From Neonectria sp. B-13 (Eukaryota > Ascomycota > Sordariomycetes > Hypocreales > Nectriaceae), in the NCBI GenBank assembly GCA_002682825.1, contig NOKP01000004.1:741607-805606 (forward strand): a stretch of DNA of 64,000 nt. Reading direction: 5' to 3'. Below the pieces are notes generated by a model, which saw only the letters and a list, made by a program, of their open reading frames with translations, did not search any database and was not told the DNA's origin. Position 1 is the stretch's first letter, and every line of letters starts with the position of its first letter. The position numbers and the translations under genes are program-made. Below are positions 10,058 through 22,501 of the stretch, in pieces.

Positions 10058-12658
10058 ATGGCTCCCAGACGAAGAGCCGCCGCTGCGGCGCCCCCCGCAG
10101 ATCCGCCTCTGGACGGCTGCGCCATCGCCATCAGCGGCAAGTTCGACTCCATTTCCCACAGCCACAGCTCGCTTGAGGACTTGATTCGGGCCCTCGGCGG
10201 CACTGTCACCAAGAGCGTCACCAAGGCTACGACGCACGTCGTTTGTACCGAGTTTGAGTTCAATGGGGGAACCACCAAAATCGCTGCTGGCAAGGCTAAG
10301 GGCCTGACGCTGGCGAGCCCGGAGTGGATTCTCGACGTTGATTCTCAGAAGAAGCAGCTCAGCGCAGATGACTACGCTTGGGGGACCATGAAGACGAATG
10401 CTACCAAGCCAAAGGCTGCTGCTAATGGCACCGCGAAGAAGAGATCTGCTGCCGCTGACAAGACCGACGAAGAGGAAGAGGAAGTGGAAGAAGAGCAGCC
10501 GAAGCCCAAGAAAGCCAGAGCCACCAGGGCTGCGCCCAAGACCACCAAAGCCTCAAAGGCCACCAAGGCCGATGACGAGGAAGAGGAAGAGGAAGAGAAA
10601 GAAGAAGAGCAGCCGAAGCCCAAGAGAGCCTTAGCCACCAGGGCTGCGCCCAAGACCGCCAAGGCCTCAAAGGCCATCAAGGCCGACGACGAGGAAGAGG
10701 AAGAAGAGCAGCCGAAGCCTAAGAAAGCTAGAGCCACCAGAGCCGCTGCTCCCAAGGTCTCCAAGGTTGACGAGGACGAAGGGGAAGAGGAGGAGGAAGA
10801 AGAACAGCCAAAGCCCAAGAAAGCCAGAGCCACCAAAGCCGCGCCCAAGACTGCGAAGGCCCCAAAGGCCACCAAAACCTCCAAGGCAAAGGCTGAAGTC
10901 AAGGCTGAACCTGAGCCGGAGGAAGAGACTGAGGTAAAGATTGTTGCTGAAGGTCAGTTTATCAAGAAGAAGGGCATCGCAATTCCCCTTGATGAATTTT
11001 GTCCCCTCGCTACATACCAAGTCTATGTCGACCCGGATAGCGGCCTCATCTACGACGCCTCGCTGAACCAGTCAAACTCTTCCAACAACAACAATAAGTT
11101 CTACCGAATCCAGGTCAGTCTCGTCTCCGTCGTGAATCCCTGCAACCTGAAGTCTAACCAATTTGACAGATCCTTGAAGAGACCAAATCTAAGACGTTCA
11201 AGACCTGGACTCGATGGGGCCGAGTCGGTGAACCGGGCGCGAACGCCGTCCTAGGCAACGGCACCTTGCCTGATGCTATTAAGAACTTTGAAAAGAAGTT
11301 CAAGGACAAGTCAGGTCTCCATTGGGACAGTCGTGGTGACGACCCCAAAGCTGGAAAGTATGCCTTTATTGAGCGCAGCTACAACCCCGATTCTGATGAT
11401 GATGAGGACGAGGATGACGTCAAGCCTGTGAAGAAGGAGGATGATGCTGAGGATGAATCGTCTGCCCCTCCTCCTGAGTGCACCCTTGAAAAACCTATAA
11501 AGGAGTTGATGGAGCTCATCTTCAACCAGCAGTACTTCCAAGCCACCATGACTGCCCTCAACTACGACGCCAACAAGCTTCCTCTGGGTAAGCTCAGCAA
11601 GACAACCATTACGCGTGGTTTCGAGCAGCTCAAGCACCTTGCTGCTCTTCTGGACGATCCCACCCTTGCTGCAAGCAAGTGGAATAGAACTGTGCCTGAG
11701 GCTACTGAGTATCTTTCCAACACCTTTTACTCTTATATTCCCCATGCATTTGGCCGGAGCCGTCCCCCTGTCATTCGAGACGAACCAATGCTCAAGAGGG
11801 AAATAGAGCTTCTGGAAAGCTTGTCAGACATGAAGGACGCCTCTGATATCATGAAGATTGATCGCAAGACGAAGGACACTATCCATCAGCTTGACAGACA
11901 ATTCATGGGTCTTGGTCTCGAGGAGATGACGCCCCTGGACCCCGACAGCAATGAGTTCGCACATCTCTCTAACTACCTCAACGAATCCCGCGGCTCGACT
12001 CACAACGTCAGCTATGCCATCCAGGACATCTTCCGTCTTGAACGACATGGTGAGACAAAGCGCTTCAACGATTCTCCTTATGCCAAGATCAACTCTGACC
12101 GTCGCCTTCTTTGGCACGGTTCCCGATGCACAAACTTTGGCGGTATCCTCAGTCAGGGCCTGCGAATCGCTCCCCCGGAGGCTCCGGTGACAGGGTACAT
12201 GTTTGGCAAGGGAATTTACCTCGCCGACATGTCGTCCAAGTCGGCTGGCTACTGCGCGCCAGGCTTCTCCAACCGTCAGGCTCTGCTGCTGCTCTGCGAG
12301 GCCGAGCTGGGCGACCCCATGCAGGAGCTTACTAACGCCAGCTACTCGGCGGGCGAAACCGCCAAGAAGAACGGCCAGTACAGTACTTGGGGTCAGGGCA
12401 GCATAGGTCCCAGCAAGTGGATTGATGCTGGGATTGCGCATGAGAGCCTCAAGGGCGTCAAGATGGTACGTTTTGGCCCAACGTTCCCAATTACCCCTCC
12501 ACTATTCACCAGCTTGACTGACATCTATCACACAGCCCGACAGCACAATCAAGCCTGGGCAGACGAATGTTCAGGGCGCTGGTCTCTACTACAACGAGTA
12601 CATTGCCTATGATGTCGCCCAGGTTAAGATGCGATACCTCTTCCGTGTCAAGATGTAA
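10058..12658 (+). CDS. Poly(ADP-ribose) polymerase (BRCT-WGR-PARP)
   Basis: About 824 residues from three exons (10058-11113, 11170-12465, 12536-12658). Order: BRCT domain (about residues 15-110), a lysine-rich acidic linker with four repeat units, a WGR domain spanning the first intron (TWTRWGRVGEPG), a PARP regulatory helical domain, then the catalytic domain. The H-Y-E triad is visible: His668 in LLWHGSR, Tyr702 in GKGIYLAD and Glu805 in YYNEYIAYD; the His-Tyr spacing of 34 equals that of human PARP1, so a true polymerase is expected. It would use NAD+ to modify chromatin proteins at DNA breaks in the nucleus. It lacks the N-terminal zinc fingers of animal PARP1, like other filamentous-fungal PARPs. 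The start ATG directly precedes MAPRRRA. The last exon, after a 70 bp intron, is required for the catalytic Glu. Confidence 0.95.
10471..10890 (+). repeat. Coding minisatellite in the PARP linker
   Basis: Four imperfect units, each with EEEQPKPKKARATRAAPK followed by TKASKATK and an acidic run, separate BRCT from WGR. Units differ by point changes and acidic-run length, as expected of a slippage-prone in-frame repeat of about 90-115 bp. The alternating charge may act as a flexible DNA-binding or modification-acceptor linker (inference). Confidence 0.85.
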
Positions 12659-13633
12659 TCTTGGCTGAGTGCTGATTTGACTGCAACTACTACTTCTAGG
12701 CAAAGATAGGTGCGAAAATTACGGGTTCCGCGTTGCTGTATCGTGTGGTCGTGATTGAGGCCTGATCTGTCTTTGTCTTTGTCACTTTACTTTGCCTGCT
12801 GTTTCCCACCCTCGGGTCGGCGTATCCGGGGTTATCTTGACGACTTCCGCATGTACAATAAGGACTACGAACCAGAAAACAACCCACGGGATTAAGTATC
12901 TTCTACACCCCACCCCAGTGAAGTGGCTGGTACTCCTGGTGGTTGGTGGATGGATGGATGAATGAACTACTTAATTGATTTTATTTGCTCTCCTACATAA
13001 GCATGTACATAAATCCACTTCTACACGTTCGTGTCACGTCGTATTGCATCATTGGGTATCGTGCCGTGCATGATCAGGCTGACTTCTGCCTGGGTTGGCA
13101 TGGTTCCCCTCACTTCCTGCCATCAACCACTTGCAGCACTTGTTGACTTTGTCTTACACTCCATTCGGTTGTTTCATTTTGTGTGCCCACCTCCGGGCTG
13201 TCGTGCTCCGACCTGCCATTTTGACGTCGCTGCCTTTCTTTAGGCGAATCCATCTTTTGCCAGCGTTCTGGTCGTAGCGACTTCTGGTGGCCCAACTAGC
13301 TGTGTCTTGACTCGGATTTGCTTCAACCACGTAGCTCCTCAACCTTTCGAGTCCATTAACTCGAATTGATACTAACGCGGATAAAAGGCGTCCTCTCAGC
13401 TATATGCTGAACGAAATTCAATGAGATTCGACTGCTGGATCGGAGGTCGCTTTCATCTGCCTCGAAGAGGCTTCTGATATTTGCATCGTGCATCGTTGCT
13501 TGGTGTCCTAAGCTTCGGCGCTGTCTTTGTGCGGACGATCCTTGGGAATCGAAATCCTGGCTGGTATCAGGATGCATGTCTCGGAATCCCCTGAGTATTG
13601 TTGTTCCTTCTCTTGCCATCGATCCGATGCAGT
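12659..13633. other. Convergent intergenic region
   Basis: Lies between the 3' ends of the PARP gene and the first zinc-cluster regulator. No credible coding sequence or structured element seen. Confidence 0.5.
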
Positions 13634-15981
13634 TCAGGCCCCGACGCCCCCGTTAAGAGCCTCCACTCCAAGCCAGTCGTTATTCGGAATCCACAGGTTT
13701 TGGTCCAGTCCCATCCCGTAATCCACGCTGCTGTCTAGGCCCAGACCTTCCAATCCACCTTCGTATGCGTTGTTCAGTTCCGAGACGCCAAACTCTGGAC
13801 GAGGGTCGATTGCGGGCATGGTTGTAGGGGGCTTGCTGGTAACCTGGACGTCGCCGGTTGGTTGTACAAGGTCCGGAGACACCTGACTTTCTGGTGCCCA
13901 TGGGTCCGCGACGAGGGAGGGAGGGAAAGTCGAATCAGTCATGGGCCCTAGGGACATGTGGCTAAGGGAGCCAAACTGTGATGAATCATGCATGTCGTGG
14001 ATATTCGACATAGTTACATCTTTGTGGAGGGAGTGTCGAGAGAAACCGTTGTCGATGCGGATTTGTCCATCTGAAGCCGAAGGTGTCGTCCGAGTGTTGA
14101 TTCCGTGAGAAATCAGCTTTTCCAGGTCCTTCTTGATGCCGTCGGCCGTCTTTCCCACGCAGCACTCCCTGATCGTATACAGGCATACTTTTGCCCGCTC
14201 GACGACGGCCTCGGCAGTTAGTTCATATTTGGGCCCGTTTGTGTGATAGGCGTATGTTAGCACTCGAGCGCACTGGTACGCACACACCGCCAGATCCAGA
14301 TCCGCCACTGGCTTTGCATTGAGTTTTTGCATCGATGCGAATATGTGGGCCATGGCAAGAGAGTGGTCAACGCACTGCTGTTGGCAGTGGTTTACGAAGG
14401 CTTCGTCTAGGTTGACGATGGCAGAGCGAGGAAGGGCTTCGCGCATCCCTACCAAGGCCAGGCGATATAAATCGCAGTGACATTGGCGCCACCAGACATG
14501 AATCATGATAAAAGCACAGATTCGAGGGGAATAGGCGCGTAGTCGTAGGGAGCTCTCGGAGAACTGGAAGGAAGTCGGGAGGTGGGAGGCGAAATCGGCA
14601 AGGTCTTTGTGCATGCCCCAGATACCAGACTGAAGCTCGTCGGCCTTGATGTTTCGGCTGAGAACAACTCGCCTGGTGAATTCCATGATTCGGCGTCGCA
14701 TATGCTGTATTCGAATATGGAGCGCCAAGCTTCCCACGTCTTCGACTTGGGGCGTGTCGGGGTTGTGGATAAGCCTTTCGGTGATTTGGGGTAGATCGAA
14801 TTCAAAGTTCCGCTCGTTGCAGGGAAGACCGACATGAATCCTATCAGCCGTCCAGAGCGAGTAATCGCGGTAGCCCCCTGAAATACCGGAGTCCACACAG
14901 TAGAGTGCCCACATTAGTCTTCGCCGCGACTCCTGGGCTAGGAAACATAGATTTGGCGCTTCGTGGTTCAAGCGAAGGGCCGAGGCGTAGCGGGAGGCGA
15001 TGCTCAGCAGCATGAAAGCACTGGGAGACCTCTTGGTGAGAATACGATGCTTGATGATTAGAACGAGTGCCTGGACTTTGATGGTGGTTGGACGGTTGTA
15101 CTCGGCAAAGATGAAGCTTTCAGCATCGTCGATGCACCTTTCGCCATATTCGCGCATTCCCGGACCCATATCGGTAAGATACGAGGTGATTCCGACGAGG
15201 GCAAGAAGCAAAGCCTTCTCAACCTTGCCCGAGTGATAGCGCTCCATAAGGGATGCTCGATGCAGAAAAGAGAAGGTTGGAATGTGGTGGACATGGCGAA
15301 AGAATTGATCGAACGTACGTCCTATGAGGGCATCGAAAGACTCATCGGGGTAAGAGCTGTATGATTGCGTTAGTCGGAATAGCCCATATCGACCTTGAGA
15401 TGTTAGACCTACACGTCATGGGGATATGCGTTAGGGGTGGCGGTACTGGCCGGGTCTGTTAATCCTGGGTCGCTGTCGTTATGGCCGTCGTCATCTTGAC
15501 TCTGGGAACTGCGGCCGTCGGCCCTTACGGCGATGCGAGCTCGCTTGCTAGGCCGATAGACACAGTCGATGCCTTGGGAGCGACATCGCTCACAGGAGGG
15601 CATGTGGCCGGAACATCGGGCCTTGCGGCTGTGGCAGCTCAGGCATGCCTGGCGGACGCGACGGCGCGGCAAGGCACCGGACAAGGCGGAAGGGTCGGCT
15701 TCGTCATAGGAGCAAGGGAAGCCGAGGCGCTCACAGTTGGAGCAGATGTCGCGGGCGCCGTTGCAGCGGACCTTGCGGGCGCGACAGGTGGTGCAGGTCA
15801 GGGACGACTTCTTGGGCTTGCGGTCGGGCGAATTGGCGTGCGAGGCCGACTGGGAGATGGCAGGTTGGCCGTGATCAGTAGCCGGAGTGAGGGCGACAGA
15901 TACGGGCGAAGGGTTGTTTGGAGACTCGAGGCTGGGAGTGAGGCTGTTCGGGTTGTCGCTGGCGGAGGGAGCGAGATCCAT
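13634..15981 (-). CDS. Transcription factor with two tandem Zn2Cys6 clusters (TF1)
   Basis: Two exons (15413-15981 and 13634-15356) joined by a 56 bp GT..AG intron with a CTAAC branch give about 763 residues. Two complete binuclear zinc clusters occur in tandem: Cys63-Cys90 (CTTCRARKVRC...CSNC) and Cys113-Cys140 (CLSCHSRKARC...CERC), 22 residues apart; most members of this family have one. A fungal-specific regulatory region follows (ESRRRLMWALYCVDS, CHCDLYRL). The C-terminus is polar with a plausible acidic activation region. It would act in the nucleus as a sequence-specific regulator, probably binding CGG-containing sites. The second regulator at 24.7-27.0 kb shares the double-cluster layout and the CHCDLYR block, so the two look paralogous. 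The target is unknown; the nearby GH3 and sulfatase genes are candidates. Confidence 0.9.
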
Positions 15982-17716
15982 GGCAGCAGCGGGCGCGCGG
16001 GAAGCTCATCGAGGAAACCGGGGCAGAAGCCGGAGCCGGAGCCGGAGCCGGAGACGAAGGGCAGGAGCAATCCACCTAGAGGAACCTCGCCGAGGGCCAT
16101 GGAATGGGCAGCGAGCGGCAAGAGGGAAAGGGGGGATGGGAAACTGGGAGGCGGGCTTCTGTTATTTTTGGTAGGGGAAGGATTACTTGGAGCATTGGAG
16201 GTGGTGATAATGGACGGGAGTCAAAGTTGCCGTGGCGGGCAGAGGTGGGTGGTGGGAAAACTGGGACCGGAATGGACAGGACAGCAGCGGCAGGGCCTGG
16301 TTGCAGGCAATTATTAGTGGCAGGCGCGGCGCAGTCGCAAGTCGCAGTCGCACATCCCGCCTCTTGCCCATCAGGCAAAATGACGGCCACAGCGCGCCTG
16401 CCCTTTTGCGCTGGCGCTGGCCTGGCGGGGGTCCTCCGGGGGAAAGGTACTATGCTCCACTGCGTCATCCCAAAATGGCCCCGCTGATTACACTGTTTGC
16501 ATGATCACAAGAGCCGGCACATCCAATGTAGCGACAAGTACTATCTCCTCGTCCAGTGAGCAAACAACCCAAAATATGGCGTATATTTTGTGCTCTCACA
16601 GTTCGAGCTAGCAGTTAGTGCCCCGACGACCCGCCCACATGAAGATACAGAGGCGTAATCGGTTCATCCAAGATCAGACCACGCTCACCACTCATCATGC
16701 TCAGGCTCCCGTCTCATCTTTCCGATTCACCTGACCCCGAGTAGAAAATGCATGGAACAAGGGCGGATGTGTGCTAGCGTGGGCCAGCGTGGGCCATGGA
16801 GCAAGCCATGCCCTCTTGGCAGAGATCAGTCGTCCTCATAGGCCGAGCTCTCTGTCCGCCAAGGTGGCAACTTGCAAGGGAAAATTCTCGGCTGGTTTTC
16901 CACCCCGGGAGAAAGAACACTGCTGCGGTTTACGGAATCTTCGTTGTTGACCTTGGTTCTTGGGGTTGGGCATCTCGAGCACGGGCACCGAGAAGGGACG
17001 CCGGTCGAGGAGTAAGGGAGGCCGTTTCGGGGAGCTAGTGGTACGAATCAATCTAGATCTTTCACCCGCGAGTCAGCCACTCCACGGATCACGACCACAG
17101 TCGCGACACACCGCTTAGGCAATGAGACTATTGTTACACTGCTCTGCATCGGCTCTGCTTGGCGGGTTTCTTGTCAACCGAGAGCAAGCACCTACTACGG
17201 CAGATGCACTTCGTCCAACGCACGACACACGCCTCCCGGGCTTTCCTGTGCTAAGCACGCACCCGCCACCTAGATCCATCCACCATGATGGCAAATGCAT
17301 GATGATGTGCGCTCTCAATTGATCCTTTTTCAACAATTCAAGCCCAGGGTTTGCCTGTGCCCCGCAATTGCCCACCTTGCCCCCTCCGCTTTCCCTGCGA
17401 CTCGATCTCTTTCTCTCGCCCAACAGCGTTGCAAAGTTCCCACACATGTCACTCGAAACGGGCAGTTTTTGTCGCAGCAGTCCCGGTACCGTCGACAAAG
17501 GCAAAATCCGGGGGATGCCAATGAGAACGAGGGCGCACCGAGAAGCGACGCCCTCTCCGGGGCCAAGCCCTGTCAGGATAGCGGTGCGCCATGGGCAAGA
17601 CCCCGGTAGCGAAAAAGAGCAAGACGAATCCAGATTGGACCAGGTTCAACAATAGCAAAGACCGGCCGGGCTTAAACCTGCTCATATGCCTGAGGTACAT
17701 GGCGATACAAACTGAT

Positions 17717-17743
17717 GGGCTTGACGGGCTTGACGGGCTTGAC
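17717..17743 (+). repeat. Threefold 9-bp tandem repeat
   Basis: Three perfect consecutive copies of GGGCTTGAC. Short simple repeat in non-coding DNA; no function evident. Confidence 0.8.
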
Positions 17744-18002
17744 CTAGTTAGGAGGTACGTACCCGCCTGGGTCCTCCGCTGTACATGCAGTGGTGGCCGC
17801 GCTGTCGGTGCGCCCGACGACCCGGAGCTCGTTTGGACAAGAGCTTGACAAGTTGCGACCAACCGAAGTGTGCTTGGTTGGGGCGTCGCCTACCTCACCC
17901 CACTAGGTGCCACTTTCTCCACTCAACAACGCCTTGCAACTACAGCGTCACACTGCGTCATTAGCCGACTTCCGCTCCGAGTCCCGCAATATCATTACTT
18001 CA

Positions 18003-18004
<2 letters not shown>

Positions 18005-18050
<46 letters not shown>
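18005..18050 (+). repeat. Poly-C homopolymer run
   Basis: Forty-six consecutive C residues directly abut the N block. Either a real homopolymer that broke the assembly or an assembly/sequencing artefact at a contig end. Confidence 0.85.
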
Positions 18051-18150
18051 NNNNNNNNNNNNNNNNNNNNNNNNNNNNNNNNNNNNNNNNNNNNNNNNNN
18101 NNNNNNNNNNNNNNNNNNNNNNNNNNNNNNNNNNNNNNNNNNNNNNNNNN
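18051..18150. other. Assembly gap (100 N)
   Basis: Exactly 100 undefined bases, the usual placeholder for a gap of unknown size. Sequence resumes with CCCACCGG. Confidence 0.98.
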
Positions 18151-19376
18151 CCCACCGGATGTCGGAGAACCCCAATAACCGACTTCCGATCCATCGTCTC
18201 CTTTCGCACGCCCACACATTGCAGGAACTGATAACTGAGGCGCTTTGTGGTCATTCATTACCTCATAATCTGTGACCAACGCTGCCTGATGCGTCCTCTT
18301 GCCTCGACCGCAGGCAGATCGGCCCAAGTCGTTGAGATGGCAACAGGCGCAAGCGAGGCGACATCCGCTGGGCAATCGCCTCCCTTGTCTCTTTGATTTC
18401 GCCTCCTCTCCTCATCACCCTCTTAGCCCAGACGCCCCCTTTTCACCATGGTCAAATGGCCCAGAAATATCTCAACGGCCTTAGCCAACCATAACGATCG
18501 TCCCAGCCAGCCGACCAGCCGACCGCCATACGAGCGAGGCTTTGGTCACCTGGCCCCGGCTGCATCCGAACCGTGTTTTGGACTCGCTTGTATCCAGGGA
18601 CTCACCTCTTCTATGACAAATAAATCTGCACATAGGCCCAGAATTACTAGAACTCCTCGTTGTGGCGGGAGAAACAGCCCAGTTCAGGTTCCCTCGCGGG
18701 AACCATTGGATTAAATGCTCTTGAGCTCGTGTGTGGGCACAGCGGAGCGTTAAGCTCTCCGGCTGTTCCCAAGATAAGCATTCTAGGATCTCCATTATTC
18801 TCCACAACAGGGCCATTCGTTACAACTAGCTTGTATCCTGCCCGGGCGAAACCTACTCTAGGGACTTTCCGTGTGGATCTCGGCTCCAAATCTAGTCCAG
18901 GGCAAGCAGTCACCAGAACCAAGCCGGCTCAGTTCTCGGACTCAGATATTATCACCGAGGACTATCGAGAGACCACAAGTCTTCCAATGAACCATTAGCC
19001 AAGCAAAGGCAGTCAATAGGCTATTTGGAACACGAGAGCCTAATACGAGACTGAGATGCAGAGTGGCCCGACTGCAGAAGTGTCCAAGGATGGCGGGAGT
19101 CGCCGATGGGCCGGCTGGGCCTATCAACTGGCTCCAGGGGCTTCCAGCCATCTTTCAATGCTACTCTTTGTAACCAGAGGGAACTTCGGTTCTTATCCTC
19201 GAGACTCGACCTGTTCTTCTCCTGTTGTAGGCGACGATAACAATCAAGGGCCGTTCAGTTTCAAATGGACAAGGCATACTATTTCCACCACTCGCCGCGT
19301 TTAAGAGTTTTAAGATATCAACAAATTTCATCGGTATGATAAATATGTACACGAATCGAGATAACCAATCAGACCC

Positions 19377-21779
19377 TTAGTTGGTCACGGTCACGTTAAC
19401 CGCCTTCAGATCCTTCGCCCTAGAACTCGAACCCGCCCAGAAGTTGTATTGGCCTTCCTTAGCCACGAACTTCGCATTGACATAGTATCCCAAGTCCTTG
19501 TGCGGGATCGAGAACGTTACCTCCTTGCTCTCGCCAGCCTCAAGCTCGACCTTCTCGAACCGCACGAGCCGCCTCACCGGGAACTCGATGCCCACAGTTG
19601 TGTTTGGGCGGTGGTACACCTGCACGACCTCCTTGCCAGCAACGTCGCCCGTGTTCCGAACCTTCACGTTGATGACGACCTTGCCCTTCGCGTACTCGGC
19701 TGTCGGTGTCGAAATATCAAATGTCGTGTAGCTCAGTCCGAAGCCGAACGGCATGGGCGAGTCGTGCTGCAGCACCGGAAACTGCCACGCCGAATGGAAG
19801 CCCAGCCGGGAATCGCCGCCTGGAGAATCATCCGAGGGGAGGTAGTCGTAGAAGGAGGGCACGGCAGACGACAGTTGCGGCATGCTGACGGTCAGCTTGC
19901 CGCTGGGGTTAACCTTGCCAGTGATGATTTCCACGAGGGCGTGGTTCGTATACTCGCCGCCGAGGAGCGAGTGCAGGATGGCGTTGGAGCGTAGCGTCGA
20001 GTTGTTGAGGACAAAGGGCTGTCCACCTGTCAGAATAAGAACGGTAGGGACGCCCGTGTCGAGGACGGCATCGAGGAGTTTCTGTTGGAGTCCCGGGAAG
20101 CCAAGGTCGGCGTGGGCGAAGAACTCGCCGTCCGTTCGCTTCTTAAATAGGGGATCCTCCATGGGAGCCGAGAGGGATCCAAGCATGAGGACAGCGAAGC
20201 CAGCATCCTTAGCCGCAGCAACAGCCTTGGAAATGCCACTTTCATCAGTGGTGGCAAGGAGGTCTACTCCAGAAACAAACTGGACGTTCTCCTTGCCCAG
20301 GGCTGACTTCAAACTTGTGTGAAGCGAGTCGCCCCATTTGGGGTTGGACACATTGATGGCCGCGTAGGAGCCAAAGTTAAGAAGCTCGCCAAAGGGTCCC
20401 AGCAACGCCACCTTCTTCGGTGTCTTGGGCAAGATGCCGTCGTTCTGGAGTAGAACAATGCCCTCCCTAGCAGCTTGACGTGCGAGTTTCAGGTGTGGCG
20501 AAGCCCGGAGGGTCTTGTTTGCCTTGGCCTCATCCGGAAGGGCGTTGTCGAAAACACCCGTTGCGAACTTGAGGGTTAGGAGATTAAGAGCAGCCTCATC
20601 GATGAGCTTCGCGACATTCTTGTTGTCGACGCTCGAGATCAGCAGGGGAAATGTGGCTGGGTTTCCAGGGCTCAACTCCATCTGTAACCCAGCCTCAAGT
20701 GCCTGCAACGCAGCGTCCTCGTACGACGTAGCCACCTTGGATTGTGTGTACATGTTGGAGATGGAACCGGCGTCGGACATGACGACGCCGTCGAAGCCGA
20801 GCTTGCCGCGCAGAATGTCTTGGATCATATACTCATTCATGGACATCGGCACCAGATCGACAGTCGCGTATGAGACCATGAGGGCTAGCGGGTTGGCCTC
20901 GAGGGCGCGGATGTAAGGGCGCAGCTGGTCGTTGAATAGGTGGTTGATGCCGGCATACTGACTAGCTGCGTTGACGCCGCCCCGTGACTCGCCGTAGACA
21001 AAGTGCTTGATTGTACAAGCAACCTTGACGTTGCCGTTTTTGTCAGTTTCCTGCATTGTCTCGACGTATTTGTGGCCAAACTCTCCAACAAGGTAGGCAT
21101 CCTCGCCATAGCTGTATCGCAAGAGAAGTAATCAGTCACAGAGCTCGTTGAGTAGTAGTCTTTAATGAGTCAACTTACAGCTCACCAATACGGCCATAGC
21201 GAGGATCCCATCCGATATCAAGCGGAGGCGACAGCACCCAGCTGACACCGATGGAAAGCTGCTCGTCGCGGATTGCGGCCGTCACCTCCTGGAACAACGG
21301 AAGGTTGAATGTCGACGACATGCCCAGGTTGCTGGGAAACACAGTGCCGCCAGAGATAAAAAGACCGTTGACAGAGTCAGTTATGGTGATGAAGGGGATG
21401 TTGAGGCGGCTGTTCTTGATCTCTTTCTCGCGGACTTCGTTGACAAGGGGTAGCGCGTCCAGTGCCCAGTTGAACATGGGCCCAAAGCCTAGGTTGTTGT
21501 TAGAAAATGGCACGATGACTTGTATGAGAACAATCGTAGTTTCTTACCGATGTTTCCATGCTGGTACTGGTATCTGCTCTCAAAATTCGCCTCGTCAACA
21601 ACCGGTCCCGATGTTAGAAGTCGTCGAACACCACCCATCTGGGCAATTTTCTCTTCCCAGGTCATCTTCTTCAGCAAGGACTTGGCCCGCTGTTTAGGCG
21701 TTCCCTTGGTCTTAGCCGAAGCGGCGGAGCCAGCCTGGCAAAGCGCCAAGGCGGCCGCGAGAAACTGGAACTTGACCAT
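19377..21779 (-). CDS. Secreted GH3 family beta-glucosidase
   Basis: Three exons (21548-21779, 21179-21488, 19377-21111) with introns of 59 and 67 bp give about 758 residues. A signal peptide (MVKFQFLAAALALCQAG) is followed by the GH3 TIM-barrel (GRIGELYGEDAYL across the second intron; VACTIKHFVYGE), the nucleophile motif GVVMSDAGSI with Asp near residue 294, the second alpha/beta domain, and a C-terminal fibronectin-III-like domain (VRNTGDVAGKEVVQVY). It should release terminal glucose or a related sugar from oligosaccharides outside the cell. The order and length match fungal GH3 beta-glucosidases; beta-xylosidase or N-acetylglucosaminidase specificity cannot be excluded. It is followed upstream on the same strand by the sulfatase gene. 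Its promoter holds a TATA box and a CGG/CCG inverted repeat. Confidence 0.95.
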
Positions 21780-21853
21780 GTTGTGTGGTTGTCGGACAGC
21801 TTACACTAGAAACTACTTACAGGTTCAAGCCACCGAGGCGCCGCCCAGCGGCA

Positions 21854-21860
21854 TCTTATA
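21854..21860 (-). promoter_or_regulatory. TATA box of the GH3 gene
   Basis: TATAAGA on the minus strand, about 75 bp upstream of the GH3 ATG at 21779. Confidence 0.5.
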
Positions 21861-22017
21861 GGTTCCCTGCACAGCGGCACGAACCAGTTCATGGCCACCC
21901 TGAGGCCATTTCCATGGATCATGGCGGCATGCGGAGTTTCGGGGTGGAGACGGCGGCGTCCCCACGATTCGGGCCTCGCGACCCCCGGTCTGTCGGTAGG
22001 CCGTGTACCGAGGGTCC

Positions 22018-22037
22018 ACCGGCGAGTGACCGCCGGT
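22018..22037. promoter_or_regulatory. CGG-N10-CCG inverted repeat, candidate zinc-cluster site
   Basis: Perfect 7-bp inverted repeat ACCGGCG-N6-CGCCGGT, about 240 bp upstream of the GH3 start. The triplets form CGG-N10-CCG, the geometry known for Put3-type Zn2Cys6 dimers. Binding by TF1 or TF2 is inference. Confidence 0.4.
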
Positions 22038-22501
22038 CCGAGCCTCCGAGCCCGAAGAGATTCGCATCTCGGTCGGTGCATGGTACGATTGGCCGTTGTT
22101 AGATGTCACCATCGGCGAGGCGCCGGGATGACGCAGGTTTCCATGCTCGGGAGAGCTCTATCGACTCAGAAGATGGGACGATGATGCCTCCAAAAGTTTG
22201 TGTCTATGGAAGACCAGTTGAAGAACTCGCGATCTATTCGAACCAAATTCGTCTAACCGTAGCCTTGACCTAGATCGCAACTAACCCCAATAATGAGGTT
22301 TTGGCTGAGTTGGAGTCGATGCAAATGTCGCGATTTCCAAATTTGCCAACGCGTTGTGTAAGTGGGCCAAATATTGCACAAAATTTACCTGAAGACGAAA
22401 CTGATGGAAAGATGTCCTCTCGTGTAGACTCCATTTCAATTCATGTCCCGTATTCTTGATTCGTTTCTTCATGATGTTGACAAGTAGCCCTACTACCTAA
22501 G

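Larger units (their letters stand above)
15982..19376. other. Long intergenic region with assembly gap
   Basis: About 3.4 kb with no credible gene on either strand. It contains the TF1 promoter, a threefold GGGCTTGAC repeat at 17717-17743, a 46-base C run and a 100-base N gap. Open frames here are low-complexity or cross the N block. A gene could be hidden in the gap, whose true length is unknown. Confidence 0.55.
21780..22501. other. GH3 promoter region
   Basis: Between the GH3 start and the sulfatase 3' end. Contains a TATA box close to the GH3 gene and a GC-rich patch at 21940-22080 dense in CGG/CCG triplets, including the perfect inverted repeat at 22018-22037. Confidence 0.6.

Noticed and set aside
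15481..16317. 278-codon plus-strand frame antisense to TF1
   Set aside because: Mirror of the GC-rich TF1 first exon, which has complete zinc clusters; composition is Gly/Ala/Arg with no fold.
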